Assembly: GCF_900230225.1 (NCBI RefSeq)
Contig: NZ_OCNH01000001.1
Location: forward strand, 806,001 to 870,000
Length of the DNA stretch: 64,000 nt
Reading direction: 5' to 3'
From: Spirosoma fluviale
GTDB taxonomy: Bacteria > Bacteroidota > Bacteroidia > Cytophagales > Spirosomataceae
In this document: piece after piece, positions 54,171 through 64,000 of the stretch
Numbering within the stretch: the first letter of the stretch is position 1
Layout: each line of letters starts with the position of its first letter
Position numbers and translations under genes: made by a program
The notes under the pieces: generated by a model
Told to the model about the DNA's origin: nothing
Seen by the model: the letters and a program-made list of their open reading frames with translations, nothing else
Database searches by the model: none

Positions 54171-56129
54171 ATGAAAAACCAAATGAACTATACATTTCTC
54201 TTTTTTCTGTTAATCCCATTTTGGGTTAGTGCACAAACTACCAACTCGGTCGTAAGCAGCCCGGATGGAAAATTAGTAGTAACTGTATCATTGGAAAATG
54301 GCAAACCAGCCTATAGTGTTTCGCTAAATGAGAAATCGTTTTTGAGCAAATCACCGCTGGGCCTGAAAACCAATGTGGGCGACTTTTCGGAAGGGCTTGT
54401 CGTAGGTAAAGCAGCCACGATTACCAAAATTGACAAGTCATACGAGCTGCCGAATATCAAGAAAAGTAAGGTGCATTATGTAGCCAATGAAGGGGTAATT
54501 TCCTATTCAAAAGACAACCTTTCGGCTATTGACATCACGTTCAGAGTGAGCAACAACGATGTGGCATTCAGGTATAAAGTATATCCACAAAAAGCGTCGC
54601 GTTCGTGCGTGATCAATGAGGAAAAGTCCGGCTTTATACTGCCCGCCGGAACAACCACCTTTCTCTCGGCACAAAGCAAAGCGATGGTGGGTTTTGCCCG
54701 AACCATGCCCAGCTACGAAATTCCGTATACAGTCGACGATACACTGGGTAAAAACGGCCGAGGGAATGGCTACACGTTTCCCTGTCTGTTCAAAGTCAAT
54801 AATACCGGCTGGGTATTGATTTCGGAAACGGGCGTCGACAGCCGGTATTGCGGAAGCCGCCTGCTGGGTCGTCCCGGTGGGTTGTATACGATTGGCTTTC
54901 CAATGCCGGACGAAAACAACGGCATCGGCACGTCGGCACCGGGTATTCCTCTGCCGGGCGAAACACCCTGGCGTACGATTACAGTCGGCGAAACCCTTGC
55001 CCCAATTGTGGAGACAACGGTGCCTTTCGATGTGGTTGAATCCCGTTACGAGGGGTCTCAAAAATACGAGTATACGAAGGGTTCGTGGAGCTGGATTATT
55101 GGCATGGACGGCCGAACGGTGTACAATGAGCAGGTTCGGTACATCGACTTCAGCGCGGCAATGGGCTACAAAACCGTTTTGGTCGATGCCCTTTGGGACA
55201 CGCAGATTGGCCGTGAGAAAATGGCTGAACTGGCCAGGTATGGGGCCAGCAAAGGCGTTAGCCTGTATTTGTGGTACAACTCCAACGGCTACTGGAACGA
55301 CGCCCCACAAGGACCACGGGGCATTATGGACAATACCATTGCCCGTCGCAAGGAAATGGCCTGGATGAAAAGCATCGGCGTGAAAGGCATCAAAGTCGAC
55401 TTTTTCGGCGGGGATAAGCAGGAGACCATGAAGTTGTACGAAGACATCTTGTACGACGCCAACGACTACGGAATCCTGTGCATTTTCCACGGTTCGACAC
55501 TCCCTCGTGGCTGGGAAAAAATGTACCCCAACTACGCAGCCAGCGAAGCGGTGTTAGCCAGCGAAAACCTGGCTTTTTCGCAGGGAAGTAATGACCGGGA
55601 AGCCTTCAACGCCACTATACACCCGTTTATCCGCAACACCGTGGGCAGCATGGACTTTGGCGGCAGTGCGCTGAACAAGTTTTACAATGCGAACAATACG
55701 CCAAACCGGGGCTCCAAACGGGTTACGTCTGACGTGTACGCCCTGGCAACAGCGGTCTTGTTTCAGAGTGCCGTGCAGCATTTTGCATTAGCCCCGAACA
55801 ACCTTACCGATGCACCGGATTGGGCCATCGACTTCATGAAAACCGTGCCCACTACCTGGGATGAAGTTCGCTACATCGACGGCTATCCGGGCCGGTACGT
55901 AGTACTGGCACGTCGGCAGGGTACCAAGTGGTACGTGGCCGGGGTGAATGCTCAAAAAGAGCCAATTAAGCTGAAATTGAAATTACCCATGATTGCCGCC
56001 AATGCCGAGTATAAATTATACAGCGACGATGCGCAATTAACGGGCAAGGTAAGCACGGCAAAACTGCCGAAAAATCAGGAGGTAGACTGGGTGATCCCGA
56101 CAAATGGGGCTGCGCTTCTGGTGAATTGA
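54171..56129 (+). CDS. GH97 family glycoside hydrolase
   Basis: About 652 residues run from the ATG at 54171, with signal peptide MNYTFLFFLLIPFWVSAQ. The in-frame sequence upstream lies inside the GH43 gene. The N-terminal super-sandwich (about 25-280) leads into the barrel with SWSWIIGMDGRTVYNEQVR. The motif GIKVDFFGGDKQ carries the Asp expected of the retaining (alpha-galactosidase) branch of GH97. A C-terminal beta-domain ends PTNGAALLVN. SusB-type inverting members use glutamates in place of this Asp. I judge alpha-galactosidase more likely, but not certain. Confidence 0.88.
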   Translation: MKNQMNYTFLFFLLIPFWVSAQTTNSVVSSPDGKLVVTVSLENGKPAYSVSLNEKSFLSKSPLGLKTNVGDFSEGLVVGKAATITKIDKSYELPNIKKSKVHYVANEGVISYSKDNLSAIDITFRVSNNDVAFRYKVYPQKASRSCVINEEKSGFILPAGTTTFLSAQSKAMVGFARTMPSYEIPYTVDDTLGKNGRGNGYTFPCLFKVNNTGWVLISETGVDSRYCGSRLLGRPGGLYTIGFPMPDENNGIGTSAPGIPLPGETPWRTITVGETLAPIVETTVPFDVVESRYEGSQKYEYTKGSWSWIIGMDGRTVYNEQVRYIDFSAAMGYKTVLVDALWDTQIGREKMAELARYGASKGVSLYLWYNSNGYWNDAPQGPRGIMDNTIARRKEMAWMKSIGVKGIKVDFFGGDKQETMKLYEDILYDANDYGILCIFHGSTLPRGWEKMYPNYAASEAVLASENLAFSQGSNDREAFNATIHPFIRNTVGSMDFGGSALNKFYNANNTPNRGSKRVTSDVYALATAVLFQSAVQHFALAPNNLTDAPDWAIDFMKTVPTTWDEVRYIDGYPGRYVVLARRQGTKWYVAGVNAQKEPIKLKLKLPMIAANAEYKLYSDDAQLTGKVSTAKLPKNQEVDWVIPTNGAALLVN

Positions 56130-56171
56130 AACGTTTCCAGCGAATAGATAAGCAAGCGTACTTATTTCTGA

Positions 56172-57062
<891 letters not shown>

Positions 57063-57095
57063 AAGAAGAATATGGGCTTGTGATGGCTGATTGTT

Positions 57096-57181
57096 TTTGT
57101 CATCCCGACGCAGGAAGGATCTTCGGAAACAAACATTTTCAAGCATACACTGAAGATCCCTCCTGCGTCGGGATGACAAAA
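57096..57181. repeat. palindromic repeat copy C
   Basis: The arms TTGTCATCCCGACGCAGGA and their complement, with one mismatch (AAGG against CCTCC), enclose a loop different from the other copies (AACAAACATTTTCAAGC). It lies between the SASA esterase and the alpha/beta hydrolase genes. Confidence 0.88.
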
Positions 57182-57209
57182 TCTCTAAATGACACTAGCC
57201 CCTAACAAT

Positions 57210-58130
57210 ATGAAACGCTTTAGTTTTAAAAATACATACATCATAGCCGCGCTGGTAAGCGGACTGCTACTGGCATCGCTGATCACCAACGCGCAGGAGA
57301 TCATTCCCTTGTATGCCACTGCCGTTCCCAATTCCAAAGCATCCGATGTGCAGGAAACGGGAATGGAAACGGGCATTCTGAAAGGGATTACCAAACCCAC
57401 CCTTGAGTACTTTAAACCAGCACCCGACAAAGCATCCGGCGCGGCCGTCATCATCATTCCCGGTGGCGGCTATGGCGTGGTAGTGTACAATGGCGAGGGC
57501 GTCAATACCGCTAAAGCAATGGCTGAAAAAGGCATAGCGGCCTTTGTGTTGAAATACCGATTGCCCAGCGACGCCATTATGCCCGATAAGAAGATTGGTC
57601 CGTTGCAGGATGCCCAGCAGGCCATTAAACTAGTGCGCGAAAATGCTGCTAAGTGGGGCATCGACCCCGCTAAGGTAGGCATCATGGGCTTTTCGGCGGG
57701 TGGGCACCTGGCCTCTACGGCAGCTACGCACTTCGAGAAAGCGTATGTCGATAACACCAGCAACACTAGTCTGCGGCCCGATTTTCAAATTCTGATTTAT
57801 CCGGTCATCAGCATGCAGGACAGCCTGACACACGGCGGCTCACACGACGGCCTGTTGGGCAAAAACCCCTCGAAGCAGGACGTTGATCTGTTCTCTAACG
57901 AGCTGCAGGTACGGGCAAATACGCCCCCAACGTACCTGACCCACGCAGCCGACGATAAGCTGGTCGATGTAGACAACAGCATCGTGTTTTTCGAGAAGCT
58001 CCGACGTCAGAAAGTACCCGTCGAGATGCACATCTACCCCAAAGGTGACCACGGCTTTATTTTCCGGCACCCCGGCTGGATGGAACCTCTGTTTGCATGG
58101 ATGACGATCAATAATTGGCTCACTAAATAA
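57210..58130 (+). CDS. secreted alpha/beta hydrolase, acetyl-xylan esterase-like
   Basis: About 306 residues run from the ATG at 57210, giving MKRFSFKNTYIIAALVSG as signal peptide. The oxyanion segment IIPGGGYGVVVYNGEG and the nucleophile elbow GIMGFSAGGHLAST are clear. The acid lies in THAADDKLVDVDNS and the His in PKGDHGFIFRHPG, so the triad is complete. The GGGYGVV motif is shared with prolyl-oligopeptidase-like and BD-FAE-type esterases that remove acetyl or feruloyl groups from xylan. It precedes the GH29 gene by 8 bases. Confidence 0.83.
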   Translation: MKRFSFKNTYIIAALVSGLLLASLITNAQEIIPLYATAVPNSKASDVQETGMETGILKGITKPTLEYFKPAPDKASGAAVIIIPGGGYGVVVYNGEGVNTAKAMAEKGIAAFVLKYRLPSDAIMPDKKIGPLQDAQQAIKLVRENAAKWGIDPAKVGIMGFSAGGHLASTAATHFEKAYVDNTSNTSLRPDFQILIYPVISMQDSLTHGGSHDGLLGKNPSKQDVDLFSNELQVRANTPPTYLTHAADDKLVDVDNSIVFFEKLRRQKVPVEMHIYPKGDHGFIFRHPGWMEPLFAWMTINNWLTK

Positions 58131-58138
58131 GCTTGACT

Positions 58139-60226
58139 ATGCGTAAGACCTTACTCGTTCATATAGCGTTTTGGTTGCTGACCGGTCTTTCCGGATTGGC
58201 CCAGCCAACTCCGCCGAAACCCGTTGGGCCGCTGCCCAGCGAGAACCAGTTGCGCTGGCAGAAAATGGAATACTACGCCTTCATCCACTTTTCGATCAAC
58301 ACCTATACCGACATGGCCTGGGGCCTTGGCAACGAAGACCCGAAGCTGTTTAATCCCACCAAACTGGATTGTCGGCAATGGGCGCGGATTTGTAAAGAGG
58401 CCGGTATGACAGGCATCATTTTTACGGCTAAGCACCATAGCGGCTTCTGCCTCTGGCCGTCGAAATACACCGACTACTCCGTAAAAAATGTACCCTGGCG
58501 CAATGGCAAAGCCGATATCGTGCGTGAACTGGCTGATGCCTGCAAAGAATATGGTCTGAAATTCGGCGTGTACCTCTCGCCCTGGGACCGGAACCACGCC
58601 GACTACGGTAAGCCCGAATACATCACCTACTTCCGCAACCAGTTGACGGAGTTGCTGACCAACTACGGCGATATCTTCGAAGTCTGGTACGATGGGGCCA
58701 ATGGCGGGTCGGGCTATTACGGCGGGGCCAACGAGACGCGCAAGATCGACGCCAAAACGTACTACGACTGGCCGAACACGTACAAACTCGTTCGGAAACT
58801 CCAGCCCAACATCGTCATCTGGAACGACGGTGGCGACCGCGCCGACCTGCGCTGGGTGGGTACCGAAGCCGGATACGTCGGCGAAACCAACTGGAGCTTA
58901 CTGAATGCCACTGGCGATGTGCCGGAGGAACAATTGCGGCATGGTGTCGAAAATGGCAATGCCTGGGTGCCTGGCGAAGTCAACACCTCCATCCGGCCCG
59001 AATGGTTTTACCACGAACGCGAAGACAGGAAGGTGAAAACGTTGCCCCAACTGATGGATACATACTATAATTCCGTTGGACGAAATGGGACTCTGCTGCT
59101 CAATTTTCCGATCATGCCCAACGGACTGATTCACGAGTTAGACGAAAAAGCGGTGCAGGCCTTTGCCAACGCCAGGAAAGAAGCCTTCGCGGTAAATCTG
59201 GCTAACAATGCAAAAGCGACAGCGTCACAGGTACGCGGTAAAAGCGCTACCTACGACGCCGGTAAAGCCATTGATGCCGACCCGGAAAGCTACTGGGCGA
59301 CAGATGACAACGTCCGTACCGGATCATTGACGCTGAATTTCAATAAACCCACGGCGTTCAATCGCTTTCTGGTACAGGAACCCATTCGGTTGGGGCAGCG
59401 GGTCAAAGCGTTTATCGTTGAGGCCTTTGTTAATGGCAACTGGAAAGAGATCGCCAAAGAAACAACCATTGGGTATAAACGTATCCTCCGCTTCCCGACC
59501 GTCGAGGCCACGCAACTGCGGCTGACGATCCTGGATGCCAAGGGCAGTCCGTTGATTTCCAACATGGAAGTCTACAAAGCCCCACTGATTCTGACGCCCC
59601 CCGTTGTCACCCGCAATCAGGCCGGGGATATTCAGATCAAACCGGGCGATACTGAATCAGAACTATACTACACTCTCGACGGCAGCACGCCAACGGCATC
59701 ATCAAGCAAATACACGGCTCCCGTAAAAACCGGTAACGGCAAAGTGGACTTAAAGGCAATTGCCCACAATCCGTTCACGAAGCAAAGCAGCGTGGTCAGT
59801 GAAGAAAAATTCGACATTGCCCGTAGAAACTGGAAAGTTGTGAGTACCGATGCAAAATCGGCCTATCAGGCACTGGATGGTAATCCGGGTACGTCGTGGC
59901 AGCAACCGAAAAGCCAAGCGATGCCCGTCGACCTGGTTGTTGATTTGGGCAAAGAAGAAAATCTGGTCGGCTTCCGGTATTTACCGGCTCAAAACTGGTG
60001 GGAAGAAGCCAGTATCATTACCCACTATGAGTTTGACGTATCCACCGATAACGCTAACTGGAAACGGGTCAGCGAGGGCGAGTTTTCGAACATTAAAAAT
60101 AGCCCCGTCTGGCAAACCAAACCCTTTGGGCCGACCAAAGCCCGATACATTAAACTGCGCGCCCTGAAAAACACGCAGGAGGGTTCGGCATCAGGCTATT
60201 CGGAAGTGGATGTTATTACCCAGTGA
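58139..60226 (+). CDS. GH29 alpha-L-fucosidase with C-terminal beta-domains
   Basis: About 695 residues run from the ATG at 58139 (a TTG two codons earlier is rejected), with signal peptide KTLLVHIAFWLLTGLSGLA. The catalytic barrel (about 30-350) shows FIHFSINTYTDMAWGLG, GIIFTAKHHSGFCLWPSK and FEVWYDGANGG with the nucleophile Asp. After it come a discoidin-like domain (about 365-490), a chitobiase C-terminal-like segment (ELYYTLDGSTP) and a second discoidin-like domain at the end. It removes terminal alpha-L-fucose. In plant glycans that suits xyloglucan or arabinogalactan side chains. Confidence 0.9.
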   Translation: MRKTLLVHIAFWLLTGLSGLAQPTPPKPVGPLPSENQLRWQKMEYYAFIHFSINTYTDMAWGLGNEDPKLFNPTKLDCRQWARICKEAGMTGIIFTAKHHSGFCLWPSKYTDYSVKNVPWRNGKADIVRELADACKEYGLKFGVYLSPWDRNHADYGKPEYITYFRNQLTELLTNYGDIFEVWYDGANGGSGYYGGANETRKIDAKTYYDWPNTYKLVRKLQPNIVIWNDGGDRADLRWVGTEAGYVGETNWSLLNATGDVPEEQLRHGVENGNAWVPGEVNTSIRPEWFYHEREDRKVKTLPQLMDTYYNSVGRNGTLLLNFPIMPNGLIHELDEKAVQAFANARKEAFAVNLANNAKATASQVRGKSATYDAGKAIDADPESYWATDDNVRTGSLTLNFNKPTAFNRFLVQEPIRLGQRVKAFIVEAFVNGNWKEIAKETTIGYKRILRFPTVEATQLRLTILDAKGSPLISNMEVYKAPLILTPPVVTRNQAGDIQIKPGDTESELYYTLDGSTPTASSSKYTAPVKTGNGKVDLKAIAHNPFTKQSSVVSEEKFDIARRNWKVVSTDAKSAYQALDGNPGTSWQQPKSQAMPVDLVVDLGKEENLVGFRYLPAQNWWEEASIITHYEFDVSTDNANWKRVSEGEFSNIKNSPVWQTKPFGPTKARYIKLRALKNTQEGSASGYSEVDVITQ

Positions 60227-60259
60227 AGAGTTGTTGTAGACCCGTTTTTGTCATTCAGC

Positions 60260-60352
60260 TTTTTTGTCATCCCGAGGCAGGAGGGATCTTCTGTAGCCGG
60301 AGGTTTTCTAGCCTTACCCGAAGATCCCTCCTGCCTCGGGATGACAAAAAAA
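60260..60352. repeat. palindromic repeat copy D
   Basis: The arms TTGTCATCCCGAGGCAGGAG and their complement carry a C-to-G change at the sixth stem position balanced by G-to-C on the other arm. The loop holds GCCGGAGGTTTTCTAGCC. A stray half-arm precedes it at 60245-60254. It lies between GH29 and the first CE1-like gene. Confidence 0.92.
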
Positions 60353-60401
60353 GGATGAAAAAACAACTCTCAATGAAAAACAGAACCTAAACCTTAACTA
60401 A

Positions 60402-61532
<1,131 letters not shown>

Positions 61533-61553
61533 CCCTTTTCAAACCCATACCGA

Positions 61554-62720
61554 ATGAAATCCTGTAAACAAACAACGATCCGGGCAACGCTCATTGCTGC
61601 CCTCCTTTTCGCGGTCGGTATCCTCCGTGCCCAGCCGCCACGCGGCCCGCTGGTAGTGTCGCCCCAGGTAAACGCCGACAAGACCGTCACCTTTCGCTAT
61701 CAGGCTCCGCAGGCCAAAGCGGTGGAACTGAGCGCGCAGTTTGAAAAAGCACCCGTGCCCATGACCAAAGATGCGCAGGGCATCTGGAGCGCGACCGTCG
61801 GGCCCGTCAAACCGGACATTTACCCGTACAACTTTCGGGTGGATGGCGTATCGGTCATGGACCCCGCCAATGTCGCGTTTTTCCCCAACGAGCGGTTCAA
61901 GGCCAGTTTGGTCGACGTCCCTGGTGATACGCCCCTCGTTCATGCCATGAAGGACGTACCCCACGGGTCGATCAACTACGAGTACTACCCGTCGCTGGAA
62001 GGCACAACCGGCTCGGTTGTCGTGTATACGCCACCGGGTTACGATCAGTCGCCAACCAAAAAATACCCCGTTTATTACCTCATTAGTGGCACGACAGATA
62101 CCGAAGAGACCTTCTTCAAAGTCGGCAAAACCAACCTGATTCTGGATAACCTGCTGGCGGAAGGCAAGGTGAAACCGATGATCATCGTGATGCCCTACGG
62201 CAACATTGCGGCTCGCGTAGCCGAGCAAAAGGGCGGTACCAAACCCGGCGATCCAACCGTGCGCGATGGGGCCGACGCGGTGAAACGGGCCAACGATTTC
62301 ACGACCGATCTGGTCAGTAACGTTATTCCGTACGTCGAGAAGAACTACCGTGCTATTCCAAACCGGGAGAACCGGGCCATTGGTGGGTTTTCGCGCGGGG
62401 GCGGGCAAACGCTCCGGGCGGCTTTCAGCAACATGGACAAGTTTGCGTACGTATGCGCCTACAGTTCGTACCTGTCGCCCCAGGAGATGGATGGAAATTT
62501 CAGCCAGATTGTTGCCAAACCCGAGCAGACCAACAAGCAACTGAAACTGCTGTGGGTGAGTGTTGGCAGCGACGATTTTCTGCACAAAGGCACGGTGGAA
62601 TTTATGGATTACCTGAAAGCGAAAAAGGTGAATTACAAAAGCCTGATTACCGACGGGGGCCACACCTGGATGAACGTGAAAACCTACGTTGCCGCCACCA
62701 CGCCACTGCTGTTCCAATAA
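61554..62720 (+). CDS. CE1-like esterase with N-terminal E-set domain, second of three
   Basis: The protein has 388 residues with signal segment TIRATLIAALLFAVGILRA. The domain order is the same as its neighbours: E-set (VTFRYQAPQAKAVELSAQF) and hydrolase. The nucleophile elbow is IGGFSRGGGQTL and the His lies in GGHTWMNVKTYV. The elbow residue after Ser (Arg) differs from the Gly and Val in its siblings, which suggests different ester specificity. A region of about 20 residues (KGGTKPGDPTVRDGADAVKR) is an insertion relative to the third copy. It follows the first gene by 21 bases, so one operon. Confidence 0.87.
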   Translation: MKSCKQTTIRATLIAALLFAVGILRAQPPRGPLVVSPQVNADKTVTFRYQAPQAKAVELSAQFEKAPVPMTKDAQGIWSATVGPVKPDIYPYNFRVDGVSVMDPANVAFFPNERFKASLVDVPGDTPLVHAMKDVPHGSINYEYYPSLEGTTGSVVVYTPPGYDQSPTKKYPVYYLISGTTDTEETFFKVGKTNLILDNLLAEGKVKPMIIVMPYGNIAARVAEQKGGTKPGDPTVRDGADAVKRANDFTTDLVSNVIPYVEKNYRAIPNRENRAIGGFSRGGGQTLRAAFSNMDKFAYVCAYSSYLSPQEMDGNFSQIVAKPEQTNKQLKLLWVSVGSDDFLHKGTVEFMDYLKAKKVNYKSLITDGGHTWMNVKTYVAATTPLLFQ

Positions 62721-62723
62721 TAA

Positions 62724-63893
<1,170 letters not shown>

Positions 63894-63940
63894 ACAAAAC
63901 ACAACCCATTTCATTTTTCCTAACATAAACTAATAACCAA

Positions 63941-64000
63941 ATGACCCTCAAAACCCTAGCTGCATTCGTGGTAGCCACGATGATCAGCATCAGCAGTTAC
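63941..64000 (+). CDS. partial gene start with signal peptide
   Basis: An ATG at 63941 opens a frame of 20 codons (MTLKTLAAFVVATMISISSY) that runs off the window edge. The sequence is a typical hydrophobic signal peptide, so this is the beginning of another secreted protein of the locus. Nothing can be said of its function. Confidence 0.6.
   Translation, partial: MTLKTLAAFVVATMISISSY

Noticed and set aside
61539-62717. Antisense ORF of 392 codons opposite the second CE1-like gene
   Set aside because: It mirrors the codon structure of the real gene on the opposite strand, starts nowhere near a promoter, and its sequence shows no family pattern. It is a shadow of strong codon bias.

Overview
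The window reads as chromosome of a member of the Bacteroidota, most likely order Cytophagales close to Spirosoma. This is inferred from SusC/SusD pairs, a FecI/FecR pair, the TAnnTTTG-type -7 promoter element, N-terminal CarboxypepD_reg-like domains on TonB receptors and moderately GC-rich coding DNA. No rRNA, tRNA, CRISPR array or phage was seen.

Layout. 1-9 kb holds housekeeping and small genes: a cut-off FAN1-type nuclease, two overlapping multi-span membrane proteins, a VapBC toxin-antitoxin pair, phosphoglycerate kinase, a TPR protein, a C4 zinc-ribbon coiled-coil protein and a Nif3-family protein. 9.2-13.1 kb holds a TonB-dependent siderophore-type receptor and a secreted Asp-box protein with His-rich and CDCC motifs. 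The receptor has a canonical Bacteroidota promoter flanked by two copies of a 15-nt operator-like repeat. 13.1-15.7 kb is an AT-rich islet of small unknown genes, strong hairpins and one orphan terminator. 15.7-17.2 kb has two tandem DUF421 membrane proteins with C-terminal zinc ribbons. 17.3-23.8 kb is a trehalose locus: a TreS-like GH13 lipoprotein, then overlapping treZ and treY.

23.8-31.9 kb is a six-gene glycan operon on the minus strand (GT4, GmhB-like phosphatase, GT9, NodU/CmcH carbamoyltransferase, GT2, GT9) with a divergent glycosyltransferase. 32-38.6 kb is a signalling block: a LytTR protein with a receiver-like domain in reversed order, a stand-alone CheB with a zinc-binding tail, and a 1429-residue CheB-CheR-PAS-histidine kinase. 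38.7-39.7 kb is an IS5-family element whose transposase is broken by a 14-bp tandem repeat.

40.3-64 kb is a polysaccharide utilization locus: ECF sigma factor and FecR anti-sigma, an STN-containing SusC, SusD, then GH43, GH127, a secreted VOC protein, GH43, GH97, an SGNH esterase, an alpha/beta hydrolase, GH29 and three tandem CE1-like esterases. The enzyme set suits a decorated plant hemicellulose or pectin side chain carrying arabinose, acetyl or feruloyl esters, fucose and galactose. The genes are punctuated by four copies of one palindromic repeat whose stem changes are compensated on the other arm. The cut-off gene at the right edge suggests the locus continues.

The most unusual items are the 14-bp repeat that separates the catalytic residues of the transposase, the covarying palindromes inside the polysaccharide locus, a palindrome that supplies the stop codons of two convergent genes, and the carbamoyltransferase-heptosyltransferase operon.
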